Assembly (NCBI RefSeq): GCF_029836165.1
Contig: NZ_JAOEBG010000020.1
Span: forward strand, 1-64,000
Source of the DNA: Pseudomonas sp. GD04091
GTDB taxonomy: Bacteria > Pseudomonadota > Gammaproteobacteria > Pseudomonadales > Pseudomonadaceae
DNA length: 64,000 bases
Direction of reading: 5' to 3'
In this document: positions 37,648 to 46,444 of the stretch, in pieces
Layout of the letters: the number at the start of each line of letters is the position of its first letter
How positions within the stretch are numbered: position 1 is the stretch's first letter
Notes under the pieces: generated by a model
The model's input: only the letters and a program-made list of their open reading frames with translations
The model's database searches: none
Told to the model about the DNA's origin: nothing
Position numbers and translations under genes: made by a program

Positions 37648-38361
37648 ATGGAAGGTTGGCAGATCGAGCTTTTGCATGCACTGGAACGGGCCGGCGATGA
37701 AAACGTCATCTTTGCCTTGATCCTGGAAGCCAGCGTCGCGCTGGACTTCAACTACTGCGCCTATGGCCTGCAGACCCCCTACCCTCTCTCCAACCCCAAG
37801 GCGATCATGCTCAACAACTACCCGGCCCGCTGGCAGGAGCGCTACAAGGAAGCCCGGTACCTGGAGAGCGACCCCACCATCCTCCTCGGTCGGCAGTCGG
37901 AACGCGTCATCATCTGGAGCGACCAGCTCTATACGCAGACGCCCGAGCTATGGGAGGAGGCCCGTGGCCACGGCCTGCGCAAAGGGCTCTCGCAATCGAT
38001 TCTCAACGCCGGCGGAACCTGCGCAATGCTTACGCTGGCCCGCAGCGACGGCGATATCAGCGAACGCGAGCTGCGCCACAATGGCGAGCAGCTGCGCTGG
38101 CTGGCCAGCACCGCCCACGCATCGCTCAGTTCAATCCTGACCAAGCGTCACCGCAACGCCGAGGCCCCAGAACTCACCGAGCGCGAACGGGAGATCCTCA
38201 AATGGACCGCGGATGGCAAGTCAGCCAGTGAAATCGCCGACCTGCTGACGGTGTCGAAAAACACCATCGACTTCCACATCAAAAATGCCGTGCGCAAGCT
38301 CAAGACCGCCAACAAGACCGCCGCAGTGGTGCGCGCCGCCATGCTCGGCCTGCTGTTCTGA
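37648..38361 (+). CDS. LuxR-family acyl-homoserine-lactone receptor/regulator
   Basis: 237 residues. The N-terminal autoinducer-binding domain (about 15-160) keeps the conserved ligand residues of LuxR proteins: Trp and Tyr in YPARWQERYKEARYLESDP, with Asp-Pro after, and Trp in VIIWSDQ. The C-terminal GerE helix-turn-helix is intact (LTEREREILKWTADGKSASEIADLL, TVSKNTIDFHIKNAVRKL). It lies directly upstream of, and in line with, a luxI-type synthase whose promoter holds a lux box, so it is very likely the quorum-sensing activator of the antibiotic cluster. Signal identity cannot be read from sequence. Confidence 0.93.
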   Translation: MEGWQIELLHALERAGDENVIFALILEASVALDFNYCAYGLQTPYPLSNPKAIMLNNYPARWQERYKEARYLESDPTILLGRQSERVIIWSDQLYTQTPELWEEARGHGLRKGLSQSILNAGGTCAMLTLARSDGDISERELRHNGEQLRWLASTAHASLSSILTKRHRNAEAPELTEREREILKWTADGKSASEIADLLTVSKNTIDFHIKNAVRKLKTANKTAAVVRAAMLGLLF

Positions 38362-38402
38362 AACCACCGCCAAGGCACTAACATGACAGGCGAATGAATA
38401 CC

Positions 38403-38424
38403 ACCCTACTGCTTTTGGTAGGTT
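38403..38424 (+). promoter_or_regulatory. lux box upstream of the synthase and biosynthetic operon
   Basis: CCTACTGCTTTTGGTAGG, an imperfect dyad with arms CCTAC / GTAGG, fits the Pseudomonas las/rhl-type pattern CT-N12-AG (38406-38421). It is centred about 72 bases before the luxI-type start. A TATCTAAT -10-like element follows at about 38444, so the box overlaps or adjoins the -35 position. Confidence 0.75.
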
Positions 38425-38485
38425 ACACAGCCAGGGACTGTTGTATCTAATAGCTCCGCCAACGGAAGTTTGCGGAGCCCAAGAA

Positions 38486-39034
38486 ATGGAATTCATCACC
38501 GGAACGCTGGAAACACTGGACGCCAGCGTACGCTCGGCCATGGCGCACTATCGGTACCAGGTATTTGTCCGACAGTTGGGATGGGAGCTGGACTGTGAAG
38601 AGGATGCCGAATTCGATCAGTTTGACCGAAGCGATACGGTTTATATCCTCGCCCGGGATGAAAACAAACAAGTAGTCGGGGTGGCGCGTTTATTGAGCAC
38701 CGCCACGCCTTACTTGCTCAGCGAAATATTTCCCGAACTAATGGCCGGCCAGCCGATGCCCGCCAGCGAACAGGTCTGGGAATTGTCGCGTTTCGCCGCC
38801 GCCGGCCCTTCGTCGTGTCGTGCCGAGCGTCAGATTTCCTCGCCCAACGCCATCGCCCTGATGCAGGAGACCTTGCGCTGCGCCGCGGAGTACGGGGCTC
38901 GCAAGCTGATCACCGTATCACCACTGGGCATCGAACGCCTGCTGCGCAAGGTAGGCATCGATGCCTCCCGCGCCGGTCAGGTCTGCAGCAAATATGGCCA
39001 ACCCCTGTATGCATCCTGGATCACCGTGAACTGA
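38486..39034 (+). CDS. Acyl-homoserine-lactone synthase (LuxI family)
   Basis: 182 residues. The invariant LuxI residues are all present: Arg23, Phe27 and Trp33 (YRYQVFVRQLGW), Asp44 and Asp47 (EFDQFD), Arg68 (GVARLL), and the WELSRFA block. It makes an N-acyl-homoserine lactone from SAM and an acyl-ACP. The start at 38486 (MEFITGTLETLDAS) is preferred over an upstream ATG because it matches the family N-terminus. The AurF-type gene starts 51 bases later with no terminator between, so the synthase probably heads the cluster transcript. Confidence 0.95.
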   Translation: MEFITGTLETLDASVRSAMAHYRYQVFVRQLGWELDCEEDAEFDQFDRSDTVYILARDENKQVVGVARLLSTATPYLLSEIFPELMAGQPMPASEQVWELSRFAAAGPSSCRAERQISSPNAIALMQETLRCAAEYGARKLITVSPLGIERLLRKVGIDASRAGQVCSKYGQPLYASWITVN

Positions 39035-39084
39035 GCGGCGAACGGTTCGCCATTCGTTCCCACCCCACCTGACTGGAAAAAAAC

Positions 39085-40023
39085 ATGAGCCTCGACCAGA
39101 TCAATGATCATTGGTACGCGAAAGCGACTGTCCGCAGCACACCGCGAATCATCGTCCCGGAATATGACGGCGAACAACTTATCTATCCCGTCTCGCGTTG
39201 TGCCATGTGCGAACACCCGATTATTCAGGCGCAAGGCAAGGGCATTAAAAACTATATATTGACCCAAGCGGCCTATCAGTTCCTCTACAACGTTGGGTTA
39301 CTGGAAACGAAGTTCATAATCCAATGCTGCCTGGACATGTTGCACGACCGTTTCACCGGTATTGGCGATGTGGAAAAACTACAGGCCCTCACCGTCATCA
39401 TCGACGAGGGTTACCACGCCCACGTGGCGCTGGACTATCTGACCCAGATGAATGAAAAGAGCGGCATCGAGGCGATCGAGGTGCCGCAGACCAACCAGAA
39501 GCTGAACGCGACCGCCCGCGCCTACGCGCAACTGCCCGAATCGCTGCGTACCGAATTCCAGCTGCTGGCCGTGACCATCGCCGAGAACGTGCTCACCGAC
39601 GAAGTGGCCAACCTGGGGCGTGAACGCGAACTGAGCAAATCGTTCACCACCCTCATGACCGATCACGTTCGCGACGAAGGTCGCCATTCGCGGTTCTTCG
39701 CCGACCTGATGAAAAAACGCTGGCCGACCCTGCCGGAAAGCACCCGCGAGCGCTTCGGCCTGATGCTTCCCGCCTACCTTGACGACTTCCTCGACCTCGA
39801 TCCCGAGCGACGCTTCGAACGCCGCATCCTGGCCCATTGCGGCCTTACCCCGGAACAGGCCGAGCAAGTGATCCACGAATCCGACCCGACCTTCCACGCC
39901 GACCATGCGCGCATGAAGAAATCGATTCTCCAGCGTCTGTACCGGCTGCTGCGGCAGATGGGCATCCTCGACCTGCCACAGGTCAGGGAAGCGTTCGCCG
40001 ACCGCGACTACGTCAGCGCTTGA
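39085..40023 (+). CDS. obaC: AurF-type diiron N-oxygenase (4-aminophenylpyruvate to 4-nitrophenylpyruvate)
   Basis: 312 residues. The non-heme diiron N-oxygenase ligand set is visible: Glu in GLLETKFI, Glu and His in IIDEGYHAH, Glu in IAENVLTDE, and His/Glu/His in HVRDEGRHSRF. Enzymes of this family oxidise aryl amines to nitro groups. With the aminodeoxychorismate-derived genes beside it, the substrate here is expected to be 4-aminophenylpyruvate (or a close relative), as in obafluorin biosynthesis. The first biosynthetic gene after the luxI type; the next gene starts 16 bases later. Confidence 0.88.
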   Translation: MSLDQINDHWYAKATVRSTPRIIVPEYDGEQLIYPVSRCAMCEHPIIQAQGKGIKNYILTQAAYQFLYNVGLLETKFIIQCCLDMLHDRFTGIGDVEKLQALTVIIDEGYHAHVALDYLTQMNEKSGIEAIEVPQTNQKLNATARAYAQLPESLRTEFQLLAVTIAENVLTDEVANLGRERELSKSFTTLMTDHVRDEGRHSRFFADLMKKRWPTLPESTRERFGLMLPAYLDDFLDLDPERRFERRILAHCGLTPEQAEQVIHESDPTFHADHARMKKSILQRLYRLLRQMGILDLPQVREAFADRDYVSA

Positions 40024-40039
40024 GCGGAGGGGAACGACT

Positions 40040-40630
40040 GTGAAAACACTGATCGTCGACAACTTCGATTCGTTCACCTACAACCTGTTCCAGTTCATGG
40101 GCCAGGTCTGCGGCGAAGAGCCTGACGTCTTCACCAACGACGTATCGCCCGCAGACATCGACCTGAACCGCTACGCCGCCATCATCATCTCCCCTGGCCC
40201 CGGTACACCGGCGCGCAAGAGCGATATCGGCCTGAGCGAAGACGTCATCCGCGATGCCAGCGTGCCTGTGCTGGGCGTCTGCCTCGGCCATCAATGCATG
40301 GCCCACCTGCACGGGATGGACGTGGTGCATGCCCCCGAACCGATGCACGGACGCCTGAGCCGCATCAGCCACGATGGCCAGGGCGTCTTCGCCGGGCTGC
40401 CCGCCGACCTGACCGTGGTGCGCTATCACTCGCTGATGGTGCGCCAGGTCAAGTCGCCGTTCGTGGTCAGCGCCTGGGACCAGCACGGCATGATCCACGG
40501 CATCCGCCACAAGGATCGACCACTGCACGGCATCCAGTTCCACCCCGAATCCATCTGCACCGAAGCGGGCCTGCAGATGCTCGGCAACTTCCGCGACCTC
40601 GCGCACCAGCACCAGGGCGGCCGCTGCTGA
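40040..40630 (+). CDS. Glutamine amidotransferase subunit of aminodeoxychorismate synthase (PabA type)
   Basis: 196 residues, class I glutamine amidotransferase with the catalytic triad Cys in GVCLGHQ and His-Glu in FHPES. It supplies ammonia to the chorismate-aminating partner encoded next. GTG start with a strong GGAGG site. It resembles PabA/TrpG in sequence, but the partner gene shows it belongs to 4-amino-4-deoxychorismate synthesis. By order it stands where obaD lies in the obafluorin cluster. Confidence 0.92.
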   Translation: MKTLIVDNFDSFTYNLFQFMGQVCGEEPDVFTNDVSPADIDLNRYAAIIISPGPGTPARKSDIGLSEDVIRDASVPVLGVCLGHQCMAHLHGMDVVHAPEPMHGRLSRISHDGQGVFAGLPADLTVVRYHSLMVRQVKSPFVVSAWDQHGMIHGIRHKDRPLHGIQFHPESICTEAGLQMLGNFRDLAHQHQGGRC

Positions 40631-40662
40631 CGGCCCTCGCCTGACTTTTCCGGAGATTCTAG

Positions 40663-42123
40663 ATGAGCGACAACCGTGTCGAATTCCGGGCCTTTGACCA
40701 TGTGCCCGACACCCTGGCGGCCTTCGAGCAAGAGTTCGCCCAATCCCCGGCCCGCTTCCTGCTGGAGAGCAGCGTGGTTATCCCGGGGTTTTCCCGATTT
40801 ACCTTCATGGGCGATTCCCAAGGCCGCTGGGGCGAGGTGCTGCGCTACAAGCAGGAGAGCAGCAGCGTGGAGATCCAGCGCCTCGAGGGCACGCAGCACG
40901 AGCGCGCCGAAGACTTCCTCGGCTGGCTCGGCGAACGCATGCGTGCGCAGCACACTCCGTGCCCCGACGCACTGCCGTTCGACTTCAACCTCGGCTATGT
41001 CGGGGTTCTGGGTTATGAGCTGAAGGTGGCTACCCTGGGCGATCCTGCCTGGTCGTCCCCCGCCCCGGACGCCTGCTTCATGTTCGCTACCCGCATGCTG
41101 GTGATCGACCATCAGGAAAACCGCAGCTACCTGCTGCATCTGCTCAGGGACGATCACGACACGCCGGTGGCTCGCGCCTGGCTCGACCAGGCCTGCGAGC
41201 GCCTGCAGTCACTGCCAGCCGCCCAGCCACTGGCAAGACGCCCGCGGCGCATGTCGCTCGACCAGGTCGAGCACTGGATCCGTGCTCACGCCAAGGCCCG
41301 CCACGAAAAGCCGGCCTATATCGAAAAGATCCTCGAGGCCCAGCGCCAGATCGTCGATGGCGAAACCTATGAAGTCTGCCTGACCAACCTGGTCGAGCTG
41401 CCGTTCGAACACTCCGCCTATGCCCTCTACCGGATCATGCGCGAGCTGAGCCCGGCGCCCCACGCGGCCTACTACGCGATCCCCGGCTTCGAGATGGCCA
41501 GCTCTTCCCCGGAGCGCTTCCTCAAGGTCGATCGTCAAGGCGAGGTCGAGGCCAAGCCGATCAAGGGTACCCGCCCACGCAGCGACGATGCGCGGGAAGA
41601 CCAGCGCCAACTCGACGATCTGCGCCAGGACGAGAAGGACCTGGCCGAGAACCTGATGATCGTCGACCTGCTGCGCAACGACCTGGGCAGGGTATGCCAG
41701 ATCGGCTCGGTGAAAGTGCCCGGCCTGTTCGTGGTGGAGAGCTACTCCCACGCGCACCAGCTGGTGTCGACCATCCAGGGCCAGCTCAAGCCTGGCATGC
41801 AGGCGCTCGATTGCATCAAGGCCAGCTTCCCCGGCGGCTCGATGACCGGCGCCCCGAAAAAACGCACGATGCAGATCATCGGTGAACTCGAACAAGGCGC
41901 CCGGGGCGCCTATTCGGGGTCGCTGGGGTGGATCGGCCTGGGCGGAGCCTGTGACCTGAGCATCCTCATCCGCAGCGTGGCGGTACATGACGCGCTCGCC
42001 CGCTTCGGTGTCGGCGGCGCCATCACCGCGCTGTCCGACCCGGAAAGCGAATATGTCGAGACCGTGGTCAAGGCCAGTGGCGTGGTGGAAGCGATCGCCC
42101 TGCTCGAGGAGGTGAGTGCATGA
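40663..42123 (+). CDS. Aminodeoxychorismate synthase component I (PabB type)
   Basis: 486 residues, chorismate-binding fold with N-terminal region and the C-terminal core (GYVGVLGYELK, ASSSPERFL, FPGGSMTGAPKKRTMQIIGELE, GAYSGSLGWIGL). The diagnostic motif PIKGTRPR carries Lys301; this lysine is the nucleophile in aminodeoxychorismate synthases, where anthranilate synthases have PIAGT. It makes 4-amino-4-deoxychorismate from chorismate and ammonia. It overlaps the next gene by four bases (ATGA). Position equals obaE. Confidence 0.93.
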   Translation: MSDNRVEFRAFDHVPDTLAAFEQEFAQSPARFLLESSVVIPGFSRFTFMGDSQGRWGEVLRYKQESSSVEIQRLEGTQHERAEDFLGWLGERMRAQHTPCPDALPFDFNLGYVGVLGYELKVATLGDPAWSSPAPDACFMFATRMLVIDHQENRSYLLHLLRDDHDTPVARAWLDQACERLQSLPAAQPLARRPRRMSLDQVEHWIRAHAKARHEKPAYIEKILEAQRQIVDGETYEVCLTNLVELPFEHSAYALYRIMRELSPAPHAAYYAIPGFEMASSSPERFLKVDRQGEVEAKPIKGTRPRSDDAREDQRQLDDLRQDEKDLAENLMIVDLLRNDLGRVCQIGSVKVPGLFVVESYSHAHQLVSTIQGQLKPGMQALDCIKASFPGGSMTGAPKKRTMQIIGELEQGARGAYSGSLGWIGLGGACDLSILIRSVAVHDALARFGVGGAITALSDPESEYVETVVKASGVVEAIALLEEVSA

Positions 42124-43379
42124 GCCTCCCCTCGCGCCCGGACAACGGGCAAGCCATCGTCATCGGCGCCGCCGGCTCGATCGGCCGCATGCTCTGTGAG
42201 CAACTGAGCGCAACCGGCCTGAAAGTACTGGGCGTCGACCTGGTGCCGGCGCAGGTGCCAGTGTCACAAGGCTACGAAACCCTGCAAGACGACATCTGCG
42301 CGCCATCCGCGCAGCTGTGCCAGCGGCTGGCGAACGCCAATCTGCTGGTGCTGGCAATCTCGGAGAAGGTCTTGCTGCAGGCGCTTCCCGCCTTGATCCC
42401 GCACCTGGCGCTGGAGTGCCTGCTGGTCGAGACGCTGTCCATCAAGAGCGCGTTCGCCACACTGATTCGCGATGTTTCGCTGCCGCAGGCCGTGGCCGGG
42501 CTCAACCCGATGTTCTCTGGCGACCTGTCGCCCGAGGGTCGACCGGTGGTGGTGGTTCCCTATCAGGCCGGGGTGCAGCTCGACGACCTGCGCGAACGCC
42601 TGGCAAGCCGTGGCATGCGCCTGTTCACGCTGTCGGCGCAGGAACACGACCAGACCATGGCCCTGCTGCAGACCGTCGGCCACTCCATGGTACTCGCCTT
42701 CGGCCACTCCCTGGCGGCCAGCGGTGTGCCCCTGGCGCAGTTGATCGAGCTGGCCCCGCCACCGTTCAAGGTCATGCTCTGCCTGCTGGCCCGCATGATG
42801 ACCAACCACCCTGACGTGTACTGGGAGATCCAGGCAGCCAACCCGGCCTCCGAGGCCGCGCGCGAAACGGCCATCGCCCATCTGCAACGCCTGGACGGGC
42901 ATGCCCGCAGCGACGCCCACGTCGAGTTCCTGGCCGCCATGGCCAGCCTGCGCAACCACCTGGAAGAGGTCCAGCCACAACTGGCGGCAACCTGCCGGCA
43001 GCTGTTCGAAGTGGTCGAGGGGCACGCGCCGCGGCCCTCGGGCAACGGCGTCGCGCTGGGCAGCCACCGTGAACGCATCGACCGTATCGACGATCAGCTG
43101 ATCGACCTGCTGGCACAACGCCTGGACATCATCCGCGAGGTCGCCCACAGCAAGAAGGACAGCAATACCGCCGTGATGCAGCCAGAACGGGTCAGGCAGG
43201 TGGTCGGCCGCTGCACCGCGCGCGGGCACACCCGCAATGTCCCGGCGGCGCTGATCGAACAGCTCTACCACGCCATCATCGAGCAGTCCTGCCAGATCGA
43301 ATACGACGTCATTGGCGGCCCCCGCCAGACGCTGCTCGCCGTCACCCCGGAAGTGTTTTCTCAGACAGGAGTCCGCTGA
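42120..43379 (+). CDS. Fused aminodeoxyprephenate dehydrogenase (PapC type) and aminodeoxychorismate mutase (PapB type)
   Basis: 419 residues in two domains. N-terminal prephenate-dehydrogenase-like domain (about 1-290): NAD-binding IVIGAAGSIGRMLCEQL and GLNPMFSGDLSPEGRPVV. C-terminal AroQ-type mutase domain (about 310-400): RERIDRIDDQLIDLLAQRLDIIREVAHSKK and the region to EQSCQIEYD. Together they convert 4-amino-4-deoxychorismate to 4-aminophenylpyruvate. In the pristinamycin and chloramphenicol routes these activities are separate PapB and PapC proteins; here they are fused with the dehydrogenase first. Start overlaps the previous stop. Position equals obaF. Confidence 0.88.
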   Translation: MSLPSRPDNGQAIVIGAAGSIGRMLCEQLSATGLKVLGVDLVPAQVPVSQGYETLQDDICAPSAQLCQRLANANLLVLAISEKVLLQALPALIPHLALECLLVETLSIKSAFATLIRDVSLPQAVAGLNPMFSGDLSPEGRPVVVVPYQAGVQLDDLRERLASRGMRLFTLSAQEHDQTMALLQTVGHSMVLAFGHSLAASGVPLAQLIELAPPPFKVMLCLLARMMTNHPDVYWEIQAANPASEAARETAIAHLQRLDGHARSDAHVEFLAAMASLRNHLEEVQPQLAATCRQLFEVVEGHAPRPSGNGVALGSHRERIDRIDDQLIDLLAQRLDIIREVAHSKKDSNTAVMQPERVRQVVGRCTARGHTRNVPAALIEQLYHAIIEQSCQIEYDVIGGPRQTLLAVTPEVFSQTGVR

Positions 43380-43381
43380 AC

Positions 43382-44704
43382 ATGAATCAGGACAAGCACA
43401 ACGCCGGCCCGCTCATCGAATGGCTGGCCCAGACCCTCGATCAGGATTACCAGTACCGTCAGGACACCCTCAGCCTGACCGCCAACGAGAACTACCCGAG
43501 CGAACTGGTACGCCTCACTTCCGGCAGCACCGCCGGGGCGTTCTACCACTGCTCCTTCCCCTTCCCGGTACCGCTGGGCGAGTGGCACTTCCCCGAACCC
43601 GGGCAGATGAACGAGATCGCCGACGACCTGCGCGGGCTGGCCAGGCGCATGCTCGGTGCCCAGGCATTCGACTGGCGTCCCAATGGCGGCTCGCCCGCCG
43701 AACAGGCGCTGATGCTGGCGGCCTGCAAGCCAGGTGAAGGTTTCGTGCACTTCGCCCATCGCGACGGTGGGCACTTCGCCCTCGAGCAGCTCGCGAGCAA
43801 GATGGGCATCGAGATCTTCCACCTGCCGGTCGACCCGCACACCCTGCTGATCGATGTTCCCAGACTCGACGACCTGGTGCGACGCAACCCGCACATCCGT
43901 ATCGTCATCCTCGACCAGTCGTTCAAGCTTCGCTGGCAACCGCTGGCGGAGATTCGCGCCGTGCTGCCCGAGTCCTGCACCCTGACCTACGACATGAGCC
44001 ACGACGGTGGCCTGATCCTGGGTGGCGTGTTCGACTCGCCGCTGGCCTGCGGCGCCGACGTCGCCCATGGCAACACGCACAAGACCATTCCAGGTCCACA
44101 GAAGGGGTACATCGCCTTCAAGTCCGCCCAGCACCCGTTGCTGGTCGACACCTCGATGTGGGTCTGCCCGCACTTGCAGAGTAACTGTCACGCCGAGCTG
44201 CTGCCGTCGATGTGGGCGGCGTTCAAGGAGATGGAGGCCTTCGGCCCGGCCTACGCCCAGCAGATGGTACGCAACGCCAAGGCCCTGGCGCGCCAGCTCC
44301 ATGAGCTTGGCCTGGAGGTTTCCGGCGAGTCGTTCGACTTCACCGAAACCCACCAAGTGCACTTCGCCGTCGGCAATCTGCAACAGGCGCTGGCCATGTG
44401 CGTCGACAGCTTGCATGCCGGCGGCATCCGTTCGACCAACATCGAGATCCCCGGCAAGCCAGGCGTGCATGGCATTCGCCTGGGCGTACAAGCCATGACC
44501 CGCCGCGGCATGCGCGAGGACGATTTCCGCCAGGTCGCCGGGCTGGTCGCCGACCTGTACTTCAAGCGCACCGAGCCCGCACGCGTCGCCGCCAGAGTCA
44601 AGGAGCTGCTGGCGGGTTTCCCTCTGGCGCCACTGGCGTACTCGTTCGACGGGCAGATCGACGAAGCCCGTCGCCACCTGCTCGAGCGAGGAATCCAGCG
44701 ATGA
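43382..44704 (+). CDS. obaG: PLP-dependent L-threonine transaldolase
   Basis: 440 residues, serine-hydroxymethyltransferase-like PLP enzyme. The PLP lysine is residue 234 in NTHKTIPGPQKGY, the position known for ObaG; LTANENYPSELVRL is the SHMT-type N-terminal block. ObaG transfers the glycyl part of L-threonine to 4-nitrophenylacetaldehyde, releasing acetaldehyde and giving the beta-hydroxy-4-nitrohomophenylalanine used by the NRPS. The neighbouring decarboxylase supplies the aldehyde. A housekeeping SHMT is excluded by divergence, length and context. Confidence 0.92.
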   Translation: MNQDKHNAGPLIEWLAQTLDQDYQYRQDTLSLTANENYPSELVRLTSGSTAGAFYHCSFPFPVPLGEWHFPEPGQMNEIADDLRGLARRMLGAQAFDWRPNGGSPAEQALMLAACKPGEGFVHFAHRDGGHFALEQLASKMGIEIFHLPVDPHTLLIDVPRLDDLVRRNPHIRIVILDQSFKLRWQPLAEIRAVLPESCTLTYDMSHDGGLILGGVFDSPLACGADVAHGNTHKTIPGPQKGYIAFKSAQHPLLVDTSMWVCPHLQSNCHAELLPSMWAAFKEMEAFGPAYAQQMVRNAKALARQLHELGLEVSGESFDFTETHQVHFAVGNLQQALAMCVDSLHAGGIRSTNIEIPGKPGVHGIRLGVQAMTRRGMREDDFRQVAGLVADLYFKRTEPARVAARVKELLAGFPLAPLAYSFDGQIDEARRHLLERGIQR

Positions 44705-46407
44705 ACGTACTGACCCGGTTATTCACCTCGTCTCGGGAAATGACCCTCGGGCAACTGGTGGGCCATGTGCTGGTGGAAAACGACATAAGCGATCTGTTCT
44801 GTATTCCCGGCGACTTCACCATGCAGCTGTCGCGAGAGATGCTCGGCACTCCGGGCCTGACCCTGCGCACCATGTCCCACGAATACAGCACCACCCTCAC
44901 CGCCCTGGGCTATGCCCTCGGCGGGCAGGCGCCTGGCGCGGTGTGCTTCACCTACGGGGTGGGTGCGCTGAACGCCATCAATGGTATCGCCCAGGCCTAC
45001 GTCGAACGGCTGCCGCTGGTGGTGATTTCCGGTTCGCCCGGGCACAAGGAGCGCCAGGGCTCGATGTTCGCCCACCACACCATCGTCGACCACGGCACAC
45101 AGTTGCGCCTGATGAAGGAGGTCACGGTGCACCAGGCCTGCATCGAGGATCCACACCAGGCCCAGGACCAGTTGCGCGAAGCGGTCGCCATCGCGCTGCG
45201 CGAGTCACGCCCGGTGTACGTCGAGATCCCCCGCGACCTGTTCCTGCACAAGATCCGCCATACCCCACGCCGCGCGCCGCTTGAGCGTCAGCCGGCGCTG
45301 TTCGACCAGCACGCCCTCGGTGCGGCCGAGCAAGCCCTGAAGCTGCTCGACCAGGCCACACAACCGATCCTGGTACCCGGTCTCGACATCAAGCGTGGCC
45401 ACCTGGGAGACGAGGCCCTGGCCCTCAGCGACGCTCTCGGCCTGCCCTGGGTCGAAACCCCGATGTCACGGGGCGGCCTGCCAACGGCGCATGCCAACTA
45501 CCGGGGAATCTACGCCGGCCCGGCCTCGCCTTCGCGCCTGACCCAGACCCTGGTCGACGGCTGCGACGTGCTGATGCTGCTGGGCGAACCCAACTCCGAC
45601 GTGAACATGGGCATCGCCAGCCAGATCGCCGGTGGTCGGCTGATCCACGCCAACGACGGCGTGGTGATGGTCGGCCGACAGCGCTACGAGCTGAGCACCG
45701 AAGCCTTCCTGCGTGCCCTGCTTGGCCTGGCCAGCACCTCGCGGCGCCACGGCCAGACCCTGGCGCCACTGGAGGCGGAACAGACCGCCTTCATCCGTCC
45801 GCCGGCGCCGGAGCGGCTGCTCGCCTCGGACTCGCCACTGACCCCCTACGAGATCATCGACGAACTGAACAGGGTGTTCAGCGAGCATCCCGACCTGGAC
45901 CTCATCGCCGACTGCGGTGACGCCTTCTTCATGTCGCTGGGCATGTTCCCGCGTGACGTGCTGGCCTCATCCCTCTACATGAGCATGGGGCTCGCCGTGC
46001 CGGGCGCCATCGGCTACCAGCTGGCGAGCGGCAAGCGCCCCTTGGTGCTGGTAGGGGACGGTGCGTTCCACATGACCGGCAACGAACTGATGCATGCCGC
46101 GCGCTTCGGTACCAGCCCCATCGTCGTGATTCTCAACAACCGGCGCTGGACTTCGCTGTCCGGCAAGCCACAGGACCGTCCGCTGACCGAGCAACCTGAC
46201 CTGGAGTTCATCGACATTGCGCGATTCCACAAAGTGCAGGGTTTCACCGCGCACACCTCGGAGCAGCTTCGCGAGCAGCTCGCCGAAGCCTTGGCCATGG
46301 ACCGCCCCGTACTGATCGATGCACGGGTCGCCCCCGACACCCGCTCCTACCTCTGCGAGCGTTTCTTCGATGCGGTGCAGAAGCAGCAGCATCTGCCCAA
46401 GGCCTGA
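44701..46407 (+). CDS. obaH: ThDP-dependent 4-nitrophenylpyruvate decarboxylase
   Basis: 568 residues, three-domain ThDP enzyme of the indolepyruvate/phenylpyruvate decarboxylase class. The N-terminal Pyr domain has the cofactor glutamate in MSHEYSTTLTALGYA, and the C-terminal PP domain has the ThDP motif VGDGAFHMTGNEL running to ILNN. It is expected to turn 4-nitrophenylpyruvate into 4-nitrophenylacetaldehyde for the transaldolase. The ATG overlaps the obaG stop by four bases, so the consecutive enzymes are translationally coupled. Confidence 0.92.
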   Translation: MNVLTRLFTSSREMTLGQLVGHVLVENDISDLFCIPGDFTMQLSREMLGTPGLTLRTMSHEYSTTLTALGYALGGQAPGAVCFTYGVGALNAINGIAQAYVERLPLVVISGSPGHKERQGSMFAHHTIVDHGTQLRLMKEVTVHQACIEDPHQAQDQLREAVAIALRESRPVYVEIPRDLFLHKIRHTPRRAPLERQPALFDQHALGAAEQALKLLDQATQPILVPGLDIKRGHLGDEALALSDALGLPWVETPMSRGGLPTAHANYRGIYAGPASPSRLTQTLVDGCDVLMLLGEPNSDVNMGIASQIAGGRLIHANDGVVMVGRQRYELSTEAFLRALLGLASTSRRHGQTLAPLEAEQTAFIRPPAPERLLASDSPLTPYEIIDELNRVFSEHPDLDLIADCGDAFFMSLGMFPRDVLASSLYMSMGLAVPGAIGYQLASGKRPLVLVGDGAFHMTGNELMHAARFGTSPIVVILNNRRWTSLSGKPQDRPLTEQPDLEFIDIARFHKVQGFTAHTSEQLREQLAEALAMDRPVLIDARVAPDTRSYLCERFFDAVQKQQHLPKA

Positions 46408-46444
46408 GCCGCAGAGCCTCAGACACAGAATGGAGCCGTTTGAA

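Noticed and set aside
40040..42123. Anthranilate synthase (TrpG/TrpE) or phenazine-type enzyme
   Set aside because: The large subunit has PIKGT with the nucleophilic lysine of aminodeoxychorismate synthase, not PIAGT.
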